Positions 1 through 7,342 of a stretch of 9,299 nucleotides of DNA are shown here, in pieces. The first letter of the stretch is position 1. Every line of letters starts with the position of its first letter. Under the pieces are notes generated by a model that did no database searches, was not told the origin of the DNA, and was given only the letters and a program-made list of their open reading frames with translations. The stretch is from contig JAHHTM010000033.1 of NCBI GenBank assembly GCA_020024675.1, positions 1-9,299 on the forward strand, in the 5' to 3' direction. Source of the DNA: Muricomes sp. GTDB taxonomy: Bacteria; Bacillota; Clostridia; Lachnospirales; Lachnospiraceae. The position numbers were made by a program, and so were the translations under genes.

Positions 1-1038
<1,038 letters not shown>

Positions 1039-1054
1039 TTATATTCCAAGGATT

Positions 1055-1083
1055 ATCTTAACAGACGCAAGTGTAAATAGCAA
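1055..1083 (-). promoter_or_regulatory. candidate sigma-A promoter for the ABC-F gene
   Basis: Read on the minus strand, TTGCTA (-35, 1083-1078) is followed after 17 bases by TAAGAT (-10, 1060-1055). Each box matches the consensus at 4 of 6 positions with ideal spacing. Transcription would begin near 1048, leaving a leader of about 40 bases before ATG 1008. No other pair on this strand looked better, but an A+T-rich gap yields chance matches. Confidence 0.35.
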
Positions 1084-1122
1084 GGTTTCCAGCTGTTTTC
1101 GAAAAAAATAAGCAGTTTTTGG

Positions 1123-1151
1123 TTCCGTATTAAGTTGATTCGTCGTATAAT
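1123..1151 (+). promoter_or_regulatory. candidate promoter for ppk
   Basis: A perfect -10 box TATAAT lies at 1146-1151, about 33 bases before the ppk start. At 17-base spacing the -35 position (1123-1128) reads TTCCGT, which is poor. There is no TGn extension before the -10. The promoter may therefore be weak or activator-dependent, or it may belong to an alternative sigma factor. The position is plausible because ppk is the first gene rightward from the divergent gap. Confidence 0.4.
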
Positions 1152-1183
1152 AATAGATAAAAGTAAGTAAGGAGGATGGTTCT

Positions 1184-3262
1184 ATGAATCAGATGATATC
1201 GGAATATACACAAAATAGAGAATTGTCCTGGCTGAGATTTAATCAGCGCGTTTTGGAAGAGGCACAAGATGAAAGTGTTCCTTTGTTGGAACGTATGAAA
1301 TTTGTAGCTATTTTTACAAGTAATTTGGACGAGTTTTTCATGATTAGAGTAGGAAGCCTTTATGATATGGCTGCTGTTGATGATCAAGATGCATGTCAGC
1401 AACTCGATGCAATCTATAATGCGGTTGCTCCATTATATAAGGAAAGAGATAAAACATATGCAGAAATAAAGAAAAGACTGGAACCATATGGTGTGTGTGG
1501 ATTGGATTTTAAGGAACTTGAGCCACAGGAAAAGAAATATGTTAAGAAATATTTTAAAGAACAGATCCTTCCGATTCTTTCTCCACAGATTGTTGATGTG
1601 AATCATCCGTTTCCACATCTTTTAAATAAAGAGATATACGTAGTTGCAGATTTGAAATTTGGAGATAAAAACATGATTGGAATCGTTCCAGTTCCACAGT
1701 TTGTTTCAGATATTTTATATCTTCCGGGTCAGGGACTTCGTTATATCCGTATGGAAAAAGTGATCATGGAATATTTAGAATGTGTTTTTGAGCAATATGA
1801 AGTATCTGATAGAAATTACATCTGTGTGACACGAAATGCAGATGTGTCACCGGATGATGAGGCTTATGCAGATAACGAAGATTTTAGATTTATCATGAAA
1901 GAAACCCTTCATAAGAGAACACGTATGGCGGCTGTACGTCTTGAAACAGCTTACAAACTGAACAAAGACATGGAAGCCTATTTTTGTGATAAATTTAAGA
2001 TTACCCCAAAATGTATATTTAGGACAAAGATGCCAATGAAGCTGGAATATATATTTGCTATTTCAGACAAAGTCCCAGCAGAAATGAAACGAGAACTTTA
2101 TTATCCACCATTTGTTCCGCAGCCATCATCACAAATAACAGAGACCAATGTAATGGGACAGATCAATCGTCATGATACATTGCTGTTTTATCCATATGAA
2201 AGTATGGAACCGTTTTTACAATTAATCAAGGAAGCATCTGTGGATCCAAATGTCCTTACAATCAAGATTACAATTTACCGTCTGGCAAAAAAAACAAGAC
2301 TTGTAGAGTATTTGTGTGCGGCAGCTGAAAATGGAAAAGAGGTTACAGTACTTATCGAACTTCGCGCAAGATTTGATGAACAGAATAACATAGAATGGTC
2401 AGAGCGTATGGAAGAAGCTGGGTGCCGTGTAATATATGGGTTTGAAGGATACAAAGTGCATTCAAAAATCTGTCTGATTACCTATAAAAATAAAAATGAA
2501 ATTAAATATATCACACAAATTGGCACTGGTAATTACAATGAAAAAACAGCAAAGATGTATACAGATTTTTCTTTTATGACTGCAGATAAGTCGATTGGTG
2601 AGGATGCGGCAATCTTTTTTACAAACATGTCTATTGGCAATTTGGATGGAAGATATCGGAATCTTATTGTGTCACCTACCAGTCTGAAAGCAAAAGTGCT
2701 TATGCTTATGGATGAAGAAATCAAAAAAGGTAAAAATGGACGGATCATCATGAAGATGAATTCTGTTACAGATAAAGATTTTATTAGGAAAACAGCAGAA
2801 GCTTCAAAAGCAGGTGTGAAGATTGATCTGATCGTCAGAGGAATCTGCTGTATATTGCCAGGGATTAAAGGAGAAACAGAAAATCTTACAGTTACAAGTA
2901 TTGTGGGACGTTATTTGGAGCATCCAAGAGTATTTGTGTTTGGAACAGGTGAGGAATGCAAAATATACCTAGGTTCTGCCGATATGATGACAAGAAATAC
3001 AGAAAAACGAGTTGAAGTAGCATGTCCGATTTATGATAAGAAAATCAAAGCGCGTCTGCTGCATAGTCTTGATGTAATGTTAAAAGATAATGTTAAGGCA
3101 AGGGAAATGCAAAGTGATGGAACATATAAAAAGAAACCTCAGGGAGAAGAGAAAATTAACTCACAGGAGATTTTTATGAGGGAAGCACTTGCAGCAGAAA
3201 CGCCGGTTGTTGTGAAGAAAAAAACTACATTCGTAGACTGGTTAAAAAAGTTTTTTCGTTGA
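1184..3262 (+). CDS. ppk: polyphosphate kinase 1
   Basis: PPK1 reversibly transfers the gamma phosphate of ATP onto inorganic polyphosphate, a phosphate and energy reserve linked to stress survival. The 692-residue product matches the usual length (about 690). It has the N-terminal helical domain (ELSWLRFNQRVLEEA, SNLDEFFMIRVG), the middle domain, and two phospholipase-D-like C-terminal domains. The histidine expected to be phosphorylated is H426 in YKVHSK. The second conserved histidine is H580 in RYLEHPRVF (equivalent to E. coli H435 and H592). SADMMTRN follows, as in the family. The start is fixed by GGAGG at 1171-1175, eight bases before ATG 1184; an ATG at 1176 runs into a stop after three codons. 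The last residues (about 678-692, KKKTTFVDWLKKFFR) form a basic, possibly amphipathic tail beyond the conserved core. The gene is probably monocistronic or only loosely joined to galM, which is 81 bases downstream. Confidence 0.97.
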   Translation: MNQMISEYTQNRELSWLRFNQRVLEEAQDESVPLLERMKFVAIFTSNLDEFFMIRVGSLYDMAAVDDQDACQQLDAIYNAVAPLYKERDKTYAEIKKRLEPYGVCGLDFKELEPQEKKYVKKYFKEQILPILSPQIVDVNHPFPHLLNKEIYVVADLKFGDKNMIGIVPVPQFVSDILYLPGQGLRYIRMEKVIMEYLECVFEQYEVSDRNYICVTRNADVSPDDEAYADNEDFRFIMKETLHKRTRMAAVRLETAYKLNKDMEAYFCDKFKITPKCIFRTKMPMKLEYIFAISDKVPAEMKRELYYPPFVPQPSSQITETNVMGQINRHDTLLFYPYESMEPFLQLIKEASVDPNVLTIKITIYRLAKKTRLVEYLCAAAENGKEVTVLIELRARFDEQNNIEWSERMEEAGCRVIYGFEGYKVHSKICLITYKNKNEIKYITQIGTGNYNEKTAKMYTDFSFMTADKSIGEDAAIFFTNMSIGNLDGRYRNLIVSPTSLKAKVLMLMDEEIKKGKNGRIIMKMNSVTDKDFIRKTAEASKAGVKIDLIVRGICCILPGIKGETENLTVTSIVGRYLEHPRVFVFGTGEECKIYLGSADMMTRNTEKRVEVACPIYDKKIKARLLHSLDVMLKDNVKAREMQSDGTYKKKPQGEEKINSQEIFMREALAAETPVVVKKKTTFVDWLKKFFR

Positions 3263-3287
3263 TTTTTGAAAAAAAATTGTATATGAT
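3259..3287 (+). promoter_or_regulatory. candidate sigma-A promoter for galM and the downstream cluster
   Basis: TTGATT (-35, 3259-3264) and TATGAT (-10, 3282-3287) are separated by 17 bases. The -35 matches consensus at 4 of 6 positions and the -10 at 5 of 6. The -35 overlaps the ppk stop codon (3260-3262). A start near 3294 gives a leader of about 50 bases. Just downstream lie an 11-base palindrome TTTCA-C-TGAAA (3296-3306) and an inverted repeat CACTT-N8-AAGTG (3308-3312, 3321-3325), either of which could be an operator. Confidence 0.5.
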
Positions 3288-3343
3288 AAAAAATGTTTCA
3301 CTGAAAACACTTGAAATTATAAGTGACGTAACAGGAGGACAAA

Positions 3344-4393
3344 ATGAGAAGTTTGACCAAAAAAAAATTTGGTGTTACAAAAGATGGAAGACAAGCCTTA
3401 CTTTATACGCTTGAAAATAGCAATGGAATGAAAATTTCTGTAACTGATTTTGGAGCAGCACTGGTAAGTGCTTTTGTCCCTGATAAAGATGGAAACCTTA
3501 AGGATATAGTAGCCGGTTACGAAGATGTTTCCGGATATGAAAGAGGAACAGCATCTTTTGGAGCACCGGTGGGAAGATGTGCAAATCGTATAGGGGGAGC
3601 ATCCTTTGCGATAAATGGGTGTGTATATCATCTTACCAAAAACGAAAGAGGTAAAAATAATCTTCACAGTGGAAATGATTTTTATAACAAAAGGTTTTGG
3701 TCTGTAAAGGAAGGAGAAACAAGTATTACATTTCTTCTTCATAGTGAAGATATGGATCAGGGATTTCCAGGAATGTTGGATATGCATGTTACATACGAGC
3801 TGACAGATGAAAATTCAATAAAGATTCATTATTATGCAGTACCGGATAAAGATACTGTCATTAATATGACAAATCATAGTTATTTTAATCTGAATGGTCA
3901 TGACAGTGGAGAAATTATAGATCATACGTTATGGTTGAATGCAGATTATTTTACGAGAGCTGATGAGGAGTCTATCCCGACAGGAGAATTAGTGGATGTT
4001 ACAGGAACACCTATGGATTTTCGAAATTGCACCAGAATAGGTGATCGTATTGATGACCCATATGAAGCTACAGTTCTAGGATGTGGGTATGATCATAACT
4101 GGGTACTGAAAAATAATGGAATCTTCGAAAAAGTGGCAGAAGCAAAAGGGAATCAGTCAGGGATTGTGATGGAAGTATCTACAGATCTTCCGGGAATACA
4201 GATTTATACGGCTAATTTTCTGAACGGAGAAAAGGGAAAATCAGGAGAAGTTTATGAAAGAAGAACTTCTGTGTGTTTTGAAACACAGTATTTCCCGGAT
4301 GCAGTTCATCATGAAAATTTTGAAAGTCCGATATGCAAAGCAGGTCAGGCTTATGATACGACGACGGAATTTAAATTCCGTGTAGAAAATTAA
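3344..4393 (+). CDS. galM: aldose 1-epimerase (galactose mutarotase)
   Basis: The enzyme interconverts the alpha and beta anomers of galactose, glucose and similar aldoses in the cytoplasm, feeding the alpha form to the Leloir kinase. The product is 349 residues, the normal family length. Family landmarks are in order: GAPVGRCANRI, NLHSG with H108, NMTNHSYFNL with H178 (expected acid catalyst), CGYDHNW with D250, and FETQYFPD with E313 (expected base). The set corresponds to His96, His170, Asp243 and Glu304 of the Lactococcus enzyme. ATG 3344 follows AGGAGG (3333-3338) by five bases. No other sugar gene adjoins it, so the physiological sugar cannot be inferred from context. The topB remnant begins 15 bases after its stop, suggesting co-transcription. 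Confidence 0.96.
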   Translation: MRSLTKKKFGVTKDGRQALLYTLENSNGMKISVTDFGAALVSAFVPDKDGNLKDIVAGYEDVSGYERGTASFGAPVGRCANRIGGASFAINGCVYHLTKNERGKNNLHSGNDFYNKRFWSVKEGETSITFLLHSEDMDQGFPGMLDMHVTYELTDENSIKIHYYAVPDKDTVINMTNHSYFNLNGHDSGEIIDHTLWLNADYFTRADEESIPTGELVDVTGTPMDFRNCTRIGDRIDDPYEATVLGCGYDHNWVLKNNGIFEKVAEAKGNQSGIVMEVSTDLPGIQIYTANFLNGEKGKSGEVYERRTSVCFETQYFPDAVHHENFESPICKAGQAYDTTTEFKFRVEN

Positions 4394-4408
4394 GGTAACA
4401 AAAGATTT

Positions 4409-4756
4409 ATGGGAAAGTCAGTTTATATTGCGGAAAAACCAAGCGTGGCGCAGGAATTCGCAAAAGCATTAAAACTAAATACAAAACGTCAGGATGGATA
4501 TTTAGAGTCTGAAGATTCCATTGTGACATGGTGTGTAGGTCATCTTGTTACAATGAGTTATCCGGAAGCCTATGATCCTGCTCTAAAGCGCTGGAATCTT
4601 CAGACTCTTCCATTTTTACCTGAACAATTTAAATATGAAGTAATCAAAGATGTTTCAAAACAATTTGGTATTGTAAAAAACATTCTTACAAGAAAAGATG
4701 TAGATACAATTTATGTGTGCACAGACTCGGGGCGAGAAGGAGAATACAGTCCGTAA
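4409..4756 (+). CDS. topB: topB N-terminal fragment (Toprim domain, truncated)
   Basis: This is the 115-residue open frame of the broken topoisomerase gene. It carries the Toprim opening YIAEKPSVAQEF, with E9 as the expected catalytic glutamate, and then TDSGREGE with D106 and E110. The second acidic position of the usual DxDREGE motif is glycine (G108); I recall the same DxGREGE variant in plasmid TraE and Bacteroides topoisomerase III, so it is probably a subfamily trait and not damage. Residues 114-115 (SP) are out-of-frame junction residues before TAA. The ribosome binding site is weak: the best candidate, AAGG at 4392-4395, overlaps the galM stop and is 13 bases from ATG 4409, so translation may depend on coupling to galM. 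The fragment lacks the gate and the active-site tyrosine, so it cannot act as a topoisomerase alone. Confidence 0.7.
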   Translation: MGKSVYIAEKPSVAQEFAKALKLNTKRQDGYLESEDSIVTWCVGHLVTMSYPEAYDPALKRWNLQTLPFLPEQFKYEVIKDVSKQFGIVKNILTRKDVDTIYVCTDSGREGEYSP

Positions 4757-6371
4757 ACGAGTGTGGATTGATTCCCAGACAGAAGAAGAAATTTTAAGGG
4801 GAATCAGAGAAGCAAAAGATTTGTCGGAATATGATGCGCTAAGTGCGTCGGCCTATCTGCGTGCAAAGGAAGATTATCTTATGGGAATTAATTTTTCCCG
4901 ACTTTTGACACTAAAATATGGTGACAGTATTTCGAACTATCTTCATACAAAATATTCCTCTATAGCAGTAGGACGTGTAATGACATGTGTGCTTGGAATG
5001 GTAGTAAGAAGAGAAAGGGAAATACGAGAATTTGTGAAGACTCCTTTTTATCGAGTGAATGCAATTATCAATGCAGGGGAGGAGACTTTTGAAGGGGAAT
5101 GGAAAGTTACTCCGGAATCAAAGTATTATCAGTCACCAGAACTGTATAAAGAAAATGGTTTCAAAAAAAGAGAAAAGGCAGAAGAATTAATAAATTATCT
5201 GAACGAAGAAGCACCATTGACTGGTCAGATTGTTTCGATAGAGAAGAAGAAAGAAAAGAAAAATCCACCTCTTCTTTACAATCTTGCAGAGTTACAAAAT
5301 GAATGTTCAAAAAGATTTAAGATCAGTCCAGATGAAACATTACGTATTGTTCAGGAATTGTATGAAAAGAAATTGGTTACTTATCCAAGAACAGATGCAA
5401 GAGTGTTGTCAAGTGCGGTGGCGAAAGAAATAGCAAAGAATTTAAATGGTCTTATGAATTATCAGCCGGTCATTCCGTATTTAAAGGAAATTGTTTCTTT
5501 TGGAAGTCATAAAGGATTGATAAAAACAAGATATGTAAATGATAAACAGATCACAGACCATTATGCAATCATACCTACCGGACAGGGAATAGGTGCATTG
5601 AAATCAGTTCCGGCTTTGAGCGCGAAAGTTTATGATTGTATTGTACGGCGATTTTTAAGTATTTTTTATCCGGCAGCAGTATATCAAAAGATAGCCGTGG
5701 TGACCAGTGTTCGAAAAGAAAACTTTTATTCTAATTTTAAAATATTAGCAGAAGAAGGATTCTTAAAAGTAGCTGGAGAGAATTCAACGCAAAATACAGA
5801 TCAGAAATTTTTTGAAAGTATTCAGAAATTAAGAAAAGGGATGGATCTTTCGGTAGACAAACTTGAAATTAAAGAAGGAGAGACATCTCCACCAAAAAGA
5901 TACAATTCGGGTTCTATTATTCTTGCGATGGAAAATGCAGGACAACTTATTGAAGATGAAGAATTAAGAGCACAGATCAAAGGATCTGGAATTGGCACCA
6001 GTGCTACAAGAGCTGGAATCCTAAAGAAACTAATACAGATCAAATATCTTGAATTAAATAAAAAAACACAGATAATCACCCCGTCACTTTTAGGGGAGAT
6101 GGTATTTGATGTGGTACAAAGTTCTATTCGATCTCTTTTAAATCCGGAACTAACTGCTAGTTGGGAGAAGGGACTTAATTATGTAGCTGAAGGACAGATT
6201 ACTCCGGACGAATATATGTCAAAACTTACAAGATTTGTTGAAGGGCATACAAATAAAGTAAAAGGACTTAACAATCAGTATCAATTACGCAGATTATATG
6301 ATGATGCTGCGCAATATTATAAAAAATCAAAACCTGTGGGAGACAAAAAGGCAGGAAGAAAGGGTAAATAA
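4713..6371 (+). CDS. topB: topB C-terminal fragment (topoisomerase IA core with active-site tyrosine)
   Basis: This is the 552-codon open frame holding the rest of the topoisomerase. The first 12 or so codons are an out-of-frame reading of the Toprim end; homology begins at about 4749. Landmarks are YLRAKEDYLMGINFSRLLT, the active-site tyrosine in TYPRTDAR (codon 5382-5384), ITDHYAIIPTG, and GIGTSATRAGILKK. There is no C-terminal zinc ribbon; the protein ends in a lysine-rich tail. ATG 4713 has no recognisable ribosome binding site and lies inside the upstream fragment. GTG 4761, five bases after the upstream stop, could in principle be a reinitiation start, but it also lacks a ribosome binding site. 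Without the Toprim domain the product would not be expected to cleave DNA. The lack of further stops indicates a recent lesion. Confidence 0.65.
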   Translation: MCAQTRGEKENTVRKRVWIDSQTEEEILRGIREAKDLSEYDALSASAYLRAKEDYLMGINFSRLLTLKYGDSISNYLHTKYSSIAVGRVMTCVLGMVVRREREIREFVKTPFYRVNAIINAGEETFEGEWKVTPESKYYQSPELYKENGFKKREKAEELINYLNEEAPLTGQIVSIEKKKEKKNPPLLYNLAELQNECSKRFKISPDETLRIVQELYEKKLVTYPRTDARVLSSAVAKEIAKNLNGLMNYQPVIPYLKEIVSFGSHKGLIKTRYVNDKQITDHYAIIPTGQGIGALKSVPALSAKVYDCIVRRFLSIFYPAAVYQKIAVVTSVRKENFYSNFKILAEEGFLKVAGENSTQNTDQKFFESIQKLRKGMDLSVDKLEIKEGETSPPKRYNSGSIILAMENAGQLIEDEELRAQIKGSGIGTSATRAGILKKLIQIKYLELNKKTQIITPSLLGEMVFDVVQSSIRSLLNPELTASWEKGLNYVAEGQITPDEYMSKLTRFVEGHTNKVKGLNNQYQLRRLYDDAAQYYKKSKPVGDKKAGRKGK

Positions 6372-6372
6372 A

Positions 6373-7044
6373 ATGAAAGACATTACAATTAAAGAGTTAT
6401 ATACACTTGATGAAACAATTGCAAAAGAACTTTTTGAAGGAGCTACTTATCCATGGGAGGTACTTCCTAAAATCAGTAATTTTATTTTGAAACTGGGAGC
6501 TACATTGAGTGAAGATGAATATGAAAAACGTGGAGAAGATGTCTGGGTGGCACGTAATGCTACTGTTGCTCCAACAGCTTATATCCATGGACCGGCCATC
6601 ATTGGAAAAAATGCAGAGGTAAGACATTGTGCATTTATTCGTGGAAATGCAATTGTAGGAGAAGGAGCAGTGGTTGGAAATTCAACAGAACTTAAAAATG
6701 TTGTTCTTTTTAACAAAGTTCAAGTTCCACATTATAATTATGTTGGAGATTCTATCTTAGGGTATAAAGCACATATGGGTGCAGGTTCTATCACTTCAAA
6801 TGTTAAATCTGACAAAAAACTTGTTGTTGTGAAAACAAATGATGGTAATATTGAAACAGGAATTAAAAAATTTGGAGCAATGGTAGGAGATGAAGTAGAG
6901 GTAGGATGTGGAAGCATTTTGAATCCCGGAACAGTAGTAGGAAAAGAATCAAATATTTATCCACTTTCATCTGTAAGAGGATGTGTACCATCTCATTCAA
7001 TTTACAAAAAACAAGGAGAAGTTGTTCGTAAACTAGAGGAGTAA
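6373..7044 (+). CDS. left-handed beta-helix (hexapeptide) acyltransferase-like protein, GlmU C-domain type
   Basis: The 223-residue product has a short helical N-terminus (1-50) and then hexapeptide repeats (about 54-215) that form a left-handed beta-helix. The repeats resemble the acetyltransferase half of GlmU and of archaeal sugar-1-phosphate nucleotidylyltransferases. PHYNYVGDSILG (H120) matches the GlmU segment around catalytic His363, and GAGSITSN (from G136) matches its GAGTITCN. There is no nucleotidyltransferase domain, so it is not a full GlmU. It could acetylate an amino-sugar phosphate, but the substrate is unknown; annotations such as UDP-GlcNAc pyrophosphorylase would overstate it. 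ATG 6373 is chosen over an in-frame ATG at 6298 because AAGGG (6360-6364) sits eight bases before it and the earlier codons lie inside topB. It begins one base after the topB stop, suggesting translational coupling, and is followed by a strong terminator. Confidence 0.85.
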   Translation: MKDITIKELYTLDETIAKELFEGATYPWEVLPKISNFILKLGATLSEDEYEKRGEDVWVARNATVAPTAYIHGPAIIGKNAEVRHCAFIRGNAIVGEGAVVGNSTELKNVVLFNKVQVPHYNYVGDSILGYKAHMGAGSITSNVKSDKKLVVVKTNDGNIETGIKKFGAMVGDEVEVGCGSILNPGTVVGKESNIYPLSSVRGCVPSHSIYKKQGEVVRKLEE

Positions 7045-7046
7045 TT

Positions 7047-7085
7047 AAAAAAACCGACAGAAGTTTATTATTTCTGTCGGTTTTT
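7047..7085 (+). terminator. Rho-independent terminator, probably bidirectional
   Basis: A perfect 9-base-pair stem, CCGACAGAA (7054-7062) with TTCTGTCGG (7072-7080), encloses a 9-base loop. Seven A (7047-7053) precede the stem and five T (7081-7085) follow it. The symmetry would allow termination in either direction. It starts three bases after the TAA of the beta-helix gene and insulates recA from the upstream cluster. Confidence 0.93.
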
Positions 7086-7261
7086 ATTCGAAGGTGAAGA
7101 TAGTAAAAAACAGTAAGATGTGTTACAATGAATTATAAACAGATCAATTCTATTCATTCTAAAAACAAATCCGGCAGATCGCCAGAATATCCATGTTGAT
7201 AAAAAAGAGACAGGTAGTGATGCGTATGGGTGTATAAACAAGAAAGAAAACAAAAAATCAG

Positions 7262-7290
7262 TTGACAATTTATATTAAGTATAATACTAT
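7262..7290 (+). promoter_or_regulatory. recA promoter
   Basis: A consensus -35 TTGACA (7262-7267) is followed after 17 bases by TACTAT (7285-7290). A perfect TATAAT at 7288-7293 would need a 20-base spacer, and another at 7280-7285 a 12-base spacer, so the -10 assignment is less certain than the -35. Transcription would start near 7297, directly before the LexA box. Confidence 0.7.
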
Positions 7291-7304
7291 AATAACTATG
7301 AAGG

Positions 7305-7318
7305 CGAACAACTGTTCG
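7305..7318 (+). promoter_or_regulatory. LexA (SOS) operator of recA
   Basis: The sequence CGAAC-AACT-GTTCG has perfectly palindromic 5-base arms and matches the Gram-positive SOS box core GAAC-N4-GTTC. It lies just downstream of the -10 region, at about +9 to +22, where bound LexA would block initiation or early elongation. Release on LexA self-cleavage would induce recA, and probably recX with it. Confidence 0.88.
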
Positions 7319-7342
7319 AATGCTGAAAAGGAGATTGTTTCG

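Larger units (their letters stand above)
4409..6371 (+). pseudogene. topB: DNA topoisomerase III (type IA), disrupted by an internal out-of-frame deletion
   Basis: Intact topoisomerase III relaxes and decatenates DNA by single-strand passage through a tyrosine-DNA link. Here the gene is split between two frames. Codons 1-113 encode a normal Toprim start ending in SGREGEY, then two more codons and TAA at 4754-4756. The homology resumes in the +1 frame at about 4749 with RKRVWIDSQTEEE and stays open to TAA 6369-6371. In relatives a helix of roughly 15 residues lies between GREGEY and this strand, and it is absent here. The frames require a net loss of 3n+2 bases. A single-base error cannot explain both the frame change and the missing helix. 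The joined parts would total about 650 residues. Possible causes are a real recent deletion or a misassembly; programmed frameshifting is unlikely because the Toprim fold would still lack a helix. The gene sits between galM (15-base gap) and the beta-helix gene (1-base gap). Confidence 0.85.

Noticed and set aside
1130..1402. Minus-strand 90-codon open frame overlapping the ppk start
   Set aside because: It covers the ppk promoter and start, has no good ribosome binding site or recognisable domain, and is a shadow of the coding strand.
3251..3274. TTTTTTC...GAAAAAA inverted repeat after ppk as a terminator
   Set aside because: The stem is nearly all A-T with no G-C core or suitable T tract, and the region is better explained as the galM promoter.
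3398..3787. Minus-strand 129-codon open frame inside galM
   Set aside because: It lies wholly within a clear galM frame and its composition is that of an antisense reading.
4713..4756. Programmed ribosomal frameshift to join the two topB frames
   Set aside because: A frameshift would restore the frame but not the missing helix of about 15 residues, and no slippery heptamer with a downstream stem was evident.
6298..6372. Longer N-terminus for the beta-helix protein starting at ATG 6298
   Set aside because: These 25 codons lie inside the topB 3' end and have no ribosome binding site; ATG 6373 has AAGGG at proper spacing.
7128..7199. Plus-strand 23-codon frame (MNYKQINSIHSK...) in the recA upstream gap
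   Set aside because: There is no convincing ribosome binding site and the length is within chance for an A+T-rich gap.
7068..7268. Minus-strand 66-codon open frame between the terminator and recA
   Set aside because: No ribosome binding site or recognisable domain; its start lies in the recA -35 and its end overlaps the terminator stem.
7262..7342. Longer N-terminus for RecA starting at TTG 7262
   Set aside because: The TTG is part of the -35 box, the extension would translate the LexA operator, and a proper ribosome binding site precedes ATG 7343.
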